The notes under the pieces were generated by a model. That model saw only the letters and a program-made list of their open reading frames with translations. It had not been told where the DNA came from and searched no databases. Source: JAIOQJ01 sp963718635 (GTDB taxonomy: Bacteria; Planctomycetota; Planctomycetia; Gemmatales; Gemmataceae). Taken from it: DNA of 64,000 bases. Location: the NCBI GenBank assembly GCA_963718635.1, contig OY970367.1, positions 1,860,001-1,924,000 of the forward strand, given 5' to 3'. Below are positions 1 through 10,781 of the stretch, piece by piece. The position numbers and the translations under genes are program-made. Within the stretch, counting starts at the first letter, position 1. Every line of letters begins with the position of its first letter.

Positions 1-57
1 CCCTTTCGGAACAGATGCGCCGCGACGTCGTCAACTGCCTGGCCCCCGATTTCCGGC

Positions 58-1643
58 ATGATAACATCGTTGAAAATATTGTTCGCTGCCTGCGAGGTGG
101 ACGCGATCGCGGCCATTTCCGACCGCCTTGCGCCTGACTACCAACTGAAATCCCGGAATGTCTTTACGTTCGAAGAACTCGAGCGGGAGTTGACGTCGGG
201 AGATTGCCATTTGATCGTCGTCTCTTTCAATGGAGAACTATCTTTAGAACGGCTTCTGAGTGAAAAGGAGAACGCCCGTCAACTACCGGCGATATTCGTC
301 CTTTGCGACGAAGACTCGGAAGTGCAGGCGCTCGAAGCGGTCCGACGCGGGGCGGACGAAGTCATTCGCCTGGATGACCTGCGGCGATTGCTTCCAGCGG
401 TCGCCCGAGCCCTGCGGAATGCCGAGCGAAAGTCAGCGTTCGCTTCCAGGGCGCGGGGCCGTCGCCGATTTCCGAAAGCCGGCTTCGCGAAACCGAGCAA
501 TGGCGTTCACTGCACGTTCAACAATCTCCGCTCGGCGCCATCAACTGGAATCAACATGGGCAGGTTGTCGCCTGGAACCCCTCGGCCGAGCGTATCTTTG
601 GTTACAAGGCCAAAGAGGCCATGGGGCGCCACCTGAACTTCATCATCCCCGTCGATGAGCGCCCGCATGTCGATGCGATCTGGCACGCCTTGGTGACGCA
701 ATCGGGTGGCTCGCGCAGCACGAATCAAAACGTGCGTAAAGACGGGGGATTTATCGCGTGCGAATGGTATAACACTCCGTTGATTGATGGAGCGGGTGAG
801 ACGATCGGCGTTGCATCTCTGGTGCAGGATGTGACGGAAATTCGCCGGAACGAAGATGCGATTCGGCAGATGAATGTCGAGCTCGAAGCGCGCGTTGCCA
901 AGCGTACTGTCCAACTGGCCGACGCCAACAAAGAGCTGGAATCTTTCTGTCACTCCGTGTCGCACGACTTGCGAGCGCCATTGCGCTCGATTGACGGCTT
1001 CAGCAAATTGTTGCTCGAAGATTTCTCCGACCGCCACGATGCCTTAGGACTCGATTACCTCAAGCGCGTTCGAGCGGCGAGTCAGCGGATGGGTAGGCTG
1101 ATCGACGATCTCTTAAGCCTATCGCGCATCAATCGTGGCGAACTGCGCCGGATCCAAGTGGATCTCGGACCGATCGCCCGACGAATTGCCGATCGGTTGA
1201 AAACGACCCAAGGCGAACGTCAGATCGAATGGGTGATGGCTGCTACGGTTCCCGCCCGCGGCGACAAAAACTATCTGACGATCCTGCTCGACAATCTGCT
1301 CGGCAATGCCGTGAAATATACGGGTCGGAAAACGGTTGCCCGCATCGAGTTCGGCATGCTTCCAGACGAAGCGCCTGCGGTTTACTTCGTCAAGGACAAC
1401 GGCGCCGGTTTTGACATGTCGCTTGCCGATAAATTATTTCAACCGTTTCAGCGGTTGCACGCCCCCAGCGAATTTGAAGGCCATGGGATCGGGTTGGCCA
1501 CCGTACAGCGGATCGTCCAGCGGCACGGAGGGCGTATCTGGGCCGATGCGGCTGTAGATCAAGGGGCGACTTTCTTGTTCACGCTCGAAGCGCCGCCGCT
1601 CGATGCCATTCCGCTGAAAGCGCAGCCGGAGGAGCCCTCGTGA
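58..1643 (+). CDS. Sensor histidine kinase with pseudo-receiver and PAS (frame-interrupted)
   Basis: Membrane-free sensor kinase of about 528 residues once the frame is repaired. Residues 1-125 look like a receiver fold, but the phosphoacceptor region reads VVSFNGE with no Asp, so it is probably a pseudo-receiver. A PAS domain follows (WNPSAERIFGY), then a PAC-like stretch, a coiled linker, the HisKA box SVSHDLRAPL and an HATPase domain (N box LLGNAVKYTG, G box DNGAGF, GHGIGLA). The first part is read in the frame of base 58 and the rest in the frame of base 621. The join lies between about 440 and 478 and needs either one missing base or two extra bases. The stop overlaps the GTG of the next regulator, which supports co-translation. 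The kinase half resembles bacteriophytochrome-type kinases that pair with Rcp1-like regulators. Confidence 0.8.
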
Positions 1644-2091
1644 ATAAAGGCGTAATCCTGCTTGTGGAAGACAACCCCGATGATGTCGCTCTCACTCGGC
1701 GCGCTTTCGCCAACAATAAGATCACCAATGAGCTGATCGAAGCGCGGGATGGAGTCGAGGCGATCGATTACCTGTTCGGAACCGGCGCCTACGCCGGCCG
1801 CAATACCGCCATTCTTCCTGCCATTATCCTGCTCGACCTGCACCTGCCCCGCTTAGATGGATTGGAGGTTCTCAAGCGAATTCGGAGCGACCCCCGCACC
1901 AAGCGCGTCTGTGTCGTTATCCTCAGTTCATCAATCGAGGATCGCGATGTCTGTGAATGCTACGCGGAGGGCGCCAACAGCTACGTTCACAAACCGGTTG
2001 ATTTTGATGAGCTTATTTCCGTAATCGGCTGCATCAGCCTGTATTGGCTGACGGTCAATCGGTTTCCCGCTTTCCATGTGGGGGGCCACGC

Positions 2092-2095
<4 letters not shown>
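1640..2095 (+). CDS. Rcp1-like single-domain response regulator
   Basis: Stand-alone receiver of 151 residues with no output domain. The acidic pocket is EDNPDD, the phosphoacceptor is Asp66 in LLDLHLPRLDG, the conserved Ser/Thr lies in VILSSS and the Lys in VHKPVDF. The C-terminal ISLYWLTVNRFP is typical of Rcp1-type regulators that serve phytochrome-like kinases. It starts with GTG, overlapping the stop of the upstream kinase by four bases, and its stop overlaps the ATG of the next hybrid kinase. The three genes therefore probably form one translationally coupled phosphorelay, with this protein shuttling phosphate from the first kinase. The partner assignment is inferred from context. Confidence 0.9.
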
Positions 2096-4095
<2,000 letters not shown>

Positions 4096-4129
4096 GCCGA
4101 GCGCACTTAAAAAATGGAGCGTACGTGGC

Positions 4130-4149
4130 GGCAGGCCTCCCGGCCTGCC
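4130..4149. repeat. GGCAGGCC...GGCCTGCC hairpin
   Basis: An 8-bp perfect stem with a 4-base loop just after the hybrid kinase and before the convergent rpsR. Degenerate relatives (GGCCGGGAGGCCTGTCGCCAC) occur at about 8345-8366 and 8412-8435, so it is a dispersed intergenic repeat. No U-run follows, so a terminator role is uncertain. Confidence 0.6.
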
Positions 4150-4170
4150 TAAGACAATCGCGATGCCGCT

Positions 4171-4413
4171 TTATTCACCAACGTAGGGAAGCAGGCCCAT
4201 GAATCGAGCGCGCTTGACAGCCACGCTGAGGGCACGTTGATAGGTGGCGCAAGTGCCGCTGCGCTTACGACTGAACAGTTTTCCCTGACTGGAACAGAGC
4301 TTCTTCAGGCTAGGGACGTCTTTGAAATCGACGAACGCCGGCCGTGGACAGCCTTCTTTGGTGCAGAATCGGCACCGGTTCTTCTTATTACGGCCCAGGT
4401 TCTTCTTAATCAT
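4171..4413 (-). CDS. rpsR: 30S ribosomal protein bS18
   Basis: Small-subunit ribosomal protein that binds the platform region with bS6. The core DFKDVPSLKKL and the basic run GTCATYQRALSVAVKRAR are diagnostic for bS18. Length is 80 residues when started at ATG 4413; the frame stays open upstream to 4503, but those 30 residues have no counterpart in the family. A GAGAGG sequence lies about 8-13 bases before the chosen ATG. Cys14, Cys17, Cys40 and Cys55 could form a zinc site, as in some bS18 paralogs. It stands alone, away from the usual rpsF, ssb and rplI partners, and diverges from metH. Confidence 0.92.
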   Translation of the reverse strand: MIKKNLGRNKKNRCRFCTKEGCPRPAFVDFKDVPSLKKLCSSQGKLFSRKRSGTCATYQRALSVAVKRARFMGLLPYVGE

Positions 4414-4701
4414 GCGTCGCTCGACCTCTCGATACAACAATGCCCCATAAATGTTCAAATCAATCGGAAGGGGTAAAGTAGGATTCGCGACGGGGAGTGT
4501 CAACGGGGTGGAGCGAAAAACATTGGTTCAAATTCTCTCGGCAATCGATGTGACCGCCATGCTTGCCCGCTCCATGATTTCAAGCTGCTCCATTTTTCTC
4601 TTGCATCTGTTCCCGTAAGATTATGGGAGTGATTGGTCAAATAGGACTTTTTAGTCCGACGACTTCACTACCAGACTGTCTGCCCCTGCGAGACGCGTTT
4701 C

Positions 4702-7700
4702 ATGCCAGCCGATTTCCTAAGCATCCTTCAAGATCGTGTTCTCATCCTCGATGGCGGCATGGGGACCAGTCTGCATCGGTATCACCCAACCGAGGCCGAT
4801 TGGGGGCATGCGCCGGATGGCAAGACGCTGCTGAATCTTTCCGATGCCCTAGCTTATACGCACCCGAACTGGATTCGCGAGATTCACGAAGGTTTCTTTG
4901 CCGCCGGCTGCGATGCCGTCGAGACCAACACGTTCAACGCCAACAAGGTCGGGCTCGGCGAGTTCGGCATGGTCGACAAGCTCGACGAGATCAATCGCCT
5001 CAATGTCCGCATCGCCAAGCAAGCGGCGGCTAAGTTCAGCACGTCGGCCCGGCCGCGCTTTGTCGTCGGTTCGATTGGGCCTGGCACCAAGATGCCCTCC
5101 ATGCTCGACAAGTCGATCTGGATCGATTTCGACACGCTGGCGGACGCTTATCGCCCGCAAATCGTGGCGCTGATCGAAGAAGGCGTCGATGCGCTGCTCA
5201 TCGAAACCTGCTTCGACATTTTGCAATCGAAGTGTGTGGCCATTACCGCCATCGAGGAGATGAAAAAGCGCGGCGTCAAAATCCCCTTGATGGTGCAAAT
5301 CACCATCATGCAAGCGGACCAAAAGATGTTGCCCGGCACGGACATCGCCGGGGCCTTGACGACGCTCGAATGCTTCGACGAGATCGACGTCATCGGCCTG
5401 AACTGCGCTGTTGGCCCAGACTTGATGCTTACCTCGATTCGTCATCTGAGCCAGTTTTCCAAGAAGCATATCAGCGTGCTGCCGAACGCGGGCCTTCCCG
5501 AATCGCGCGGCGAAGAGACCTACTTCCCACTGCAACCGAACGAACTGGCCGACTGGTTGGAACGCTTCGTCAGCGAGTTCGGCGTCAGCATCGTCGGCGG
5601 CTGTTGCGGCACGACGCGCGATCATCTCGCTGTTGTCGTCGATCGGCTCTATGGCAAGAAGGCTGCAACGCGCACGCCAACTTACGTCCCCGCAGCATCC
5701 AGTCTGCTTGGCTCGATGGAGTTCGCGCAAGTTCCCCGCCCACTGCTCGTTGGCGAACGCACGAACACGAACGGGTCGCGCAAATTCAAGCAACTCCTGG
5801 AGAAAGAAGATTGGGATGGCCTCGTCGATATGGCCCGTGAGCAGGAGCGCGAAGGCGTCCACATCTTGGATGTCTGCACTGCCTATGTCGGCCGCGATGA
5901 AGTGCGCGACATGAAGGAGGTGATGAAGCGCTACAACGCCATCCTTTCCAAGCCGTTGATGATCGACAGCACCGAATGGCAGGTGCTCGAAGCGTCGCTG
6001 AAACTCTGCTCGGGCAAGGCGATCATCAACTCGATCAACCTGGAAGATGGCCGTAAGAAACTCGACATTGTCGTGCCGTTAGCGAAGAAGTACGGCGCCG
6101 CCCTGGTCGCCTTGACCATTGACGAGGTCGGCCAAGCAGACACGGCCGAATGGAAGTTCGACGTCGCCAAGCGCATCTACGATATTTGCGTGAATGAGTA
6201 CAAGGTTCCGCCGACCGATCTGCTCTTCGATCCGCTCGTCTTCCCGGTATCGACCGGCCAGGAGCAGACGCGCAAGAGTGCCATCGCCACCTTTGAATCG
6301 ATCAAGCTTATCAAGCACGGGCTGCCGGGAGCGCTCACACATGTCGGGCTCTCCAATTGCAGCTTTGGCCTGTTGCCTTACACGCGTCAAGTGCTTAATA
6401 GCGTTTATTTGCACTACGCCCTCGAATACGGCCTCGATTCGGCCATCCTGCACGCGGCCAAGATCATGCCGTTGGCCCGTATTGACGACGAAGGGCGTGA
6501 ACTCTGCCGGCGTTTACTCTTCGATGAACGCGACAAGGGCGACCCGCTGCAACAATTGATCGAACACTATGCCGACAAAAAGGGCGAAGCCAAATCGAAG
6601 ACCGGTAGCCTGGGCGAGACCGTTGAAGAGCGATTGAAGCAAGCGATTATTCAAGGCCGTCGCGAATCGCTTCTTGTCGACCTGGATCTTGCGCGCGAAA
6701 AACATTCGCCGATCGACATCATCAACAAGATCCTGCTCGATGGCATGAAGGTGGTCGGCGACTTGTTCGGCAGCGGCCAGATGCAGTTGCCGTTCGTGCT
6801 GCAATCGGCGGAAGTTATGAAAGCCTCCGTCGCCTATCTCGAAAAGTTCATGGAGAAAGTCGCAGGTCAAGAGAAGGGCAAGATCGTCCTGGCCACCGTT
6901 AAAGGCGACGTTCACGACATCGGCAAGAATTTGGTCGACATCATCCTCACCAACAACGGTTACAAGGTTTACAACCTGGGCATCAAGCAGCCGATTGAAA
7001 ACATGATCGCCGAGTTTCAGAAGACCGATGCCGACGCCATCGGCATGAGCGGGCTATTGGTGAAATCGACCGTGATCATGAAGGAAGACCTAATAACGAT
7101 GAACGAGCGCCGATTTGGGACCGCCCGTCATCTTGGGTGGGGCTGCCTTGAACCGCCGTTACGTCGAGCAAGATCTGCGTGCGATCTACAAAGGATCGCT
7201 CTACTATGGCGAAGACGCCTTCGACGGCCTGCGGATCATGGACCAGATCGTCAATCGCAAGAAGCTGGAAAAGCTCGGCAGCTCCGCTCTCAAGGGCGTT
7301 GCTTCTCGGCAGACTCAGGATGTTGCCCAACCGCTTTACGTGCCTCGCGAAACCTGCGAACCTGCTACGAAAACGAAGAGCGACAAGCGAAGCAACTTGC
7401 CTCCGGCGCCGAATGTTCCCGCTGCGCCTTTCTGGGGAACCCGCATCCTCACAGACATCAAGGTTCCTGATCTTTTCCAGTTCATCAACGAACGAACGCT
7501 GATCGGGACCCAATGGCAGTTCCGTAAGAACAACGTGGCGCCCAAGGAATATGACCGGCAGATGCGCGAAGTCGCCTATCCGGCTCTCGAACGCATCAAG
7601 AAAATGTGCCTGGGTGAAAACATCCTTCAGCCCGCTGTGATCTACGGCTTCTTCCCTTGCGCCAGTGACGGCAACGACCTGATCATCTACCAGGAAGACG

Positions 7701-8212
7701 GCCGCACGGAGAAGCTGCGCTACACGTTTCCGAGGCAAGACCATGCCGAGTTTCTTTGTTTGAGCGACTTTTTCCGACCCGCGAACAAGGACGCATTTGC
7801 GCCCGACGTCGTCTCGTTCATGGCGGTCACCATGGGCCATGAAGTAAGCCGACGCGCGAAAGAGCTCTTCGATGCCGACCGCTATATGGATTACCTCTAT
7901 CTGCACGGGATGGGAGTCGAGACCGCCGAGGCGCTGGCCGAGTGGTTCCATCAATATCTTCGCCGCGAATGGGGCATCGGCGGCGATGACGCGAAGAGCA
8001 TTCCCAAGCTGTTCAAGAAGCACTACCGAGGCTGCCGTTATGCATTCGGCTATCCCGCTTGTCCCGACCTGTCCGACCAGGCTAAGCTTTTTCAATTACT
8101 GGAACCCGAACGAATCGGCCTCCATCTGAGCGAACAGTTCCAACTGGAACCGGAGCAATCGACGACCGCACTGGTGGCACATCATCCGCTGGCGAAGTAT
8201 TTCAACGTGTAG
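4702..8212 (+). CDS. metH: Cobalamin-dependent methionine synthase (frame-interrupted)
   Basis: Transfers methyl from methyl-tetrahydrofolate to homocysteine through methylcobalamin. The repaired protein has about 1,169 residues, normal for full-length MetH. The homocysteine domain (about 1-320) has the zinc cysteines in GLNCAVGPD and GGCCGTT. The pterin-binding domain follows (about 350-620), then the cobalamin cap and the Rossmann B12 domain with the axial His738 in GDVHDIGKN. The AdoMet reactivation domain runs from about 7425 to the end (FPCASDGNDL, RYAFGYPACPD). The frame changes at 7110-7112: skipping one C gives NER-DLGPPVILGG, the expected family sequence. No recognisable cobalamin or SAM riboswitch lies in the 288 bp between it and rpsR. 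Confidence 0.93.
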
Positions 8213-8232
8213 CGACCATCTGCTTCCATCAC

Positions 8233-8282
8233 TTTCCCACGATTTTCTAGGGAAAGCCCTTCGGGAAATATTTCCCGAAGGG
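8233..8282 (+). repeat. GGAAATATTTCC palindrome, copy 1
   Basis: A header TTTCCCACGATTTTCT is followed by a 26-bp perfect palindrome at 8257-8282. The centre is GGAAATATTTCC and the arms are CCCTTCG/CGAAGGG. The same header and centre recur at 8470, 8604 and, inverted, at 62601, with different but still complementary arms. Confidence 0.85.
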
Positions 8283-8380
8283 TCAGTGAAAAGCATGACG
8301 GCTGGCTTTTGGGCAGGCAAGCCAAGGGACGTTGTCGCTTCGGCCGGCCGGGAGGCCTGTCGCCACCTATCGCCAAGACA

Positions 8381-8406
8381 CGCTTGAGGAAATATTCCCT
8401 CAAGCG
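8381..8406 (+). repeat. GGAAATATTCC palindrome, variant copy 2
   Basis: A 9-bp stem CGCTTGAGG/CCTCAAGCG around AAATATTC. It keeps the family centre minus one T but has wholly different arms and lacks the TTTCCCACGATT header. It is flanked instead by GGCCGGGAGGCCTG-type repeats. Confidence 0.7.
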
Positions 8407-8469
8407 TTCTTTTCGTGGCGGCTCCCGGCCTGCCCCTTCTGCGCTCAAATTCCGTTTTCGATCACTCGT

Positions 8470-8518
8470 TTTCCCACGATTTTCTCGGGTTTCACCTTCT
8501 GGAAATATTTCCAGAAGG
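8470..8518 (+). repeat. GGAAATATTTCC palindrome, copy 3
   Basis: Header TTTTCCCACGATTTTCT, then a 24-bp perfect palindrome at 8495-8518 with arms CCTTCT/AGAAGG around the fixed centre. Compared with copies 1 and 4, the position next to the centre has changed on both sides together (G/C or C/G to T/A). Confidence 0.85.
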
Positions 8519-8602
8519 CGGCACGTCAGAATGACGGGCGATTGATCGTTAATTGTTTGAGCAAGGGATGAGCGCGACGCTATTCCAAAACTTATTGTTC
8601 GT

Positions 8603-8652
8603 TTTCCCACGATTTAATTGGAAAGTCCCTTCCGGAAATATTTCCGGAAGGG
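8603..8652 (+). repeat. GGAAATATTTCC palindrome, copy 4
   Basis: Header TTTCCCACGATTTAAT, then a 26-bp perfect palindrome at 8627-8652 with arms CCCTTCC/GGAAGGG. Arms and header match copy 1 except for compensated changes beside the centre. Confidence 0.85.
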
Positions 8653-8753
8653 TCTCTCGCAAGTGGGGACAGACCTCCCGGCCTATCCTCTTCCCTCTCG
8701 TTTGAAGACCCCGCGTCGAAAGTTTGCACCGAGGCGCGGTAAAACCACAGGCC

Positions 8754-8938
8754 CTCGTGGCTAGGCTCTGCCTAGTCACGAGTCGTCGAGGCTCTGCCTC
8801 GCGGATGCTAAATTTCAAGCGTCGCTGCGAATTAATCAAACTGCCGATTTGACGTTCCGGTTAGCGCGAATGTTGTTTGCACCACACATACGCGAGGCAG
8901 AGCCTCGACGCCCCGTTACGCGGCAGAGCCGCGTAACG
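8754..8938. repeat. GGCTCTGCC / GGCAGAGCC hairpin family, four copies
   Basis: Four short hairpins share the centre GGCTCTGCC or its complement. They are 8754-8782 (arms CTAG extended by CTCGTG/CACGAG with small bulges), 8787-8801 (CGA/TCG), 8893-8907 (CGA/TCG, inverted) and 8914-8938 (CGTTACGC/GCGTAACG). The arms differ but remain complementary. This is a second covarying family distinct from the ATATTT one. Confidence 0.75.
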
Positions 8939-9027
8939 AGATTAACACATTGGCTAGCCGGTACGCGAAGCCTTACCAAACTTCCGACGCTGGCGCGTCC
9001 TGCTAATAAAAGCTGGACGCGCACCTT

Positions 9028-9060
9028 GTACTAGCTTAGGCGCGCTGTTTTTGAGAAATC
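9028..9060 (-). repeat. CCTAAGCTAGTAC dispersed motif, copy A
   Basis: On the minus strand this reads GATTTCTC, AAAAACAGCG, CGCCTAAGCTAGTAC. Close copies lie at 24658-24690 and 62431-62458 on the plus strand. In each case the palindrome array is on the GTAC side of the motif. It may be the conserved end of a small mobile element. Confidence 0.7.
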
Positions 9061-9089
9061 TTTTTTCGAGCATCAAGCTAGGCACAATA

Positions 9090-10136
9090 CTAATTGCCGA
9101 AGTCTGTGATGACCTGTCCATCATCGCGGCTGTGGATCAGTTGATAGTTGAGTCGGGAGATGCTGTTTTTGACAAAACGGACGCTGCCGTCCGCAAAGAC
9201 GGCAAAGGCGCCCCCCGGGTGGAAACTCTTCATCGTAACCTGCTGGCTGCTGTTGACGAACGCGCCCATGCCGTTCGCGGGATCGTCGTGCCCTTCAAAG
9301 ATGTCGTCGTAGCCGCTTAAGCTGGAGTTGGGCCCGGGAGAGTCCGCGCGACCGCTGCCGGCGTTGATGCTGGCGCCGCACTGTCCCATGGCCCAAGTGC
9401 CACGCGGATCCGAGGCGATGGTTCCTGCGCGAATCTCGTCGATCAATACGGTGTTCGAAGTGCCGTCGGGAATGTTTTCGACCGCAACGCTGAAGTTGGC
9501 AGTCATCACGCCGGTGCCCGAAACATTTGTTACCGCATAGTTGCTGCCCAAGTTGACGTCGCTGGTATTTTCGGTGAGGGAGTTATTGACAACTTTGATG
9601 CCTGCTTCGCCGCCGCCATCGGTGCGAAACATGGCCGCCCCCGCATTGGCGGCATAGTTGCCCCGAGCCCAATTCGCCATCGACCCGTCTTTTGAAGTAA
9701 AAGCTGTCTGGTTGAACTTGTCGGACGGGCAAAGGTAGACTTTAACCTTGGTCGTGGCAATGCTGCGCCAACCGCTATCACCGTTGCTCATATAATTGGC
9801 GACGCTGGAGGCAGCGGTTTCGTACAGATTTCCCTGTTCGATGTAGGGAAGCAAGAGCACTGCCCAGTTAGGCCCGAAGTTCACATTGTGCTTGTTCGGA
9901 ACGGTAACCCCCGGCTGAAACATCGCCGCAGGCGGCAGTCGGCCTATGCTGCTTTCGTAATTGTGCAAAGCCACGCCGATCTGCTTCATATTATTTTGGC
10001 AGCTTGTGCGTGCGGCGGCTTCGCGAACTTTTTGAACTGCGGGGAGAAGCAACCCGATCAGGATCGCGATTATCGCGATAACCACAAGCAGCTCGATCAG
10101 GGTGAAAGCCCTGCAGCGTTCAGATCGAAGATTCAT
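9090..10136 (-). CDS. DUF1559 domain protein with pilin-like N-terminus
   Basis: Surface or periplasmic protein of 348 residues. The N-terminus carries a type IV pilin/pseudopilin methylation and membrane motif (AFTLIELLVVIAIIAILIG) followed by LLPAVQKVREAAAR, the entry into DUF1559. Later landmarks are NNMKQIGVALHNYES, LCPSD, IPDGTSNTVLIDE and the C-terminal HPGGAFAVFADGSVRF. This family is greatly expanded in Planctomycetota; its function is unknown, and export through a type II/IV-pilus-like system is inferred from the N-terminus. A second family member is at 28613. The intergenic region upstream is filled with an inverted-repeat element. Confidence 0.92.
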   Translation of the reverse strand: MNLRSERCRAFTLIELLVVIAIIAILIGLLLPAVQKVREAAARTSCQNNMKQIGVALHNYESSIGRLPPAAMFQPGVTVPNKHNVNFGPNWAVLLLPYIEQGNLYETAASSVANYMSNGDSGWRSIATTKVKVYLCPSDKFNQTAFTSKDGSMANWARGNYAANAGAAMFRTDGGGEAGIKVVNNSLTENTSDVNLGSNYAVTNVSGTGVMTANFSVAVENIPDGTSNTVLIDEIRAGTIASDPRGTWAMGQCGASINAGSGRADSPGPNSSLSGYDDIFEGHDDPANGMGAFVNSSQQVTMKSFHPGGAFAVFADGSVRFVKNSISRLNYQLIHSRDDGQVITDFGN

Positions 10137-10254
10137 GGCGGAGAGGTTCCGGCAAGGGAGTTAAGGCAACGAGGAATGTCGATGAGGGCTGTGTCTGAAT
10201 TGTAAACTTCAGATTGGTAAAAAGCAAAGGCAATCGGCGTACCAACGAATTCGG

Positions 10255-10482
10255 GTGCGCCAACCGATTCTGACGAATTGTTGGAAGGAGCGCGGAGCGT
10301 TTCCTACCCTCCCCCTGGCTTTGTAGGGGAGGGCAGGGTGGGGGCAGAGCATCTTGCTCGAAAACAAACGATTTGGCAGTCGCAGCCTTTCCCCGCACCC
10401 TGCCCTCCCCCCGCAAAGCCGACGCAAAGCCGGGGGAGGGTGGGAAGGCGGGCCTCCATTTTGCCAAAATGGGTTGGCGCAC
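10255..10482. repeat. Inverted-repeat element with GTGCGCCAACC ends
   Basis: Eleven-base terminal inverted repeats, GTGCGCCAACC (10255-10265) and its complement (10472-10482), enclose two opposing arms rich in CCCTCCCCC and GGCTTTG (10303-10350 and 10392-10445). The same inner arms recur at 20341-20471, and the same ends bound a different hairpin at 18821-18933. This suggests a MITE-like, non-autonomous family. Confidence 0.7.
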
Positions 10483-10584
10483 TCGCCGACCCGGGCAACT
10501 CGGAAGCTGCTTTTTCCAGTCCTCCTCGGCTTTACCGTCGCCTGGCGCCCACACTAATCGCCTTGGCCCACCGGACTTCAGGCG

Positions 10585-10637
10585 AGTCTGACGACTTCCG
10601 TTACACACTCGCTTGGAAGTCTGACGACTTCCGCTAC
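10585..10637 (+). repeat. Two direct repeats AGTCTGACGACTTCCG
   Basis: Two 20-bp copies (10585-10604 and 10618-10637), 33 bp apart and differing at one base. They lie about 150 bp upstream of the alpha-2-macroglobulin start. Each contains the partial palindrome AGTC-TGAC-GACT. Confidence 0.7.
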
Positions 10638-10781
10638 GCAGCACCTTTCTCCCAAACCATCTCCACTTCAACCTCGTCTTACCTGAGAGCAGGCTTTTTT
10701 GGCGCGCGCAAAGTGCGTATATTGATTGTCCCGTCGAGTGGGTGATCTCTCCCGGTTTTCAAGCAAGTGCGAGATAAGACC

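Larger units (their letters stand above)
8213..9089. other. Non-coding palindrome array downstream of metH
   Basis: No convincing gene in about 880 bp. Open frames here run through the repeats and read the same EIFPEG and ENRGK strings, which only reflect the repeated DNA. The stretch holds four hairpins of the GGAAATATTTCC family (8257, 8381, 8495, 8627), four of the GGCTCTGCC/GGCAGAGCC family (8754-8938) and, at its right end, an inverted copy of the 30-bp CCTAAGCTAGTAC motif (9028-9060). Details are in the separate entries. Confidence 0.8.
10137..10781. other. Divergent intergenic region between DUF1559 and alpha-2-macroglobulin
   Basis: About 640 bp without a credible gene. It contains the inverted-repeat element at 10255-10482, two direct repeats of AGTCTGACGACTTCCG at 10585 and 10618, and presumably promoters for both flanking genes, although I cannot identify clear -35/-10 boxes. 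Confidence 0.6.

Noticed and set aside
1..57. Possible 3' end of an upstream gene overlapping the first kinase
   Set aside because: All three plus frames are open over this short piece, and two end shortly after 58. It is too short to choose a frame or product.
4535..4560. tRNA-like GGTTCAAATTC string near 4533
   Set aside because: No matching acceptor or anticodon arms can be folded around it; I find no tRNA in the window.
4504..4701. Cobalamin or SAM riboswitch upstream of metH
   Set aside because: I looked for a B12-box-like or SAM-box-like pattern and found none; the region is short and lacks a convincing terminator switch.
7076..8095. A 339-codon open frame on the minus strand opposite metH
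   Set aside because: The plus strand there encodes a clear MetH activation domain; the antisense product has no recognisable motif.
8182..8839. Minus-strand frames sharing EIFPEG and ENRGK strings, and a similar plus-strand frame at 62473-62781
   Set aside because: The shared strings are the translation of the palindromic DNA repeat. There is no ribosome site, domain or constant length.
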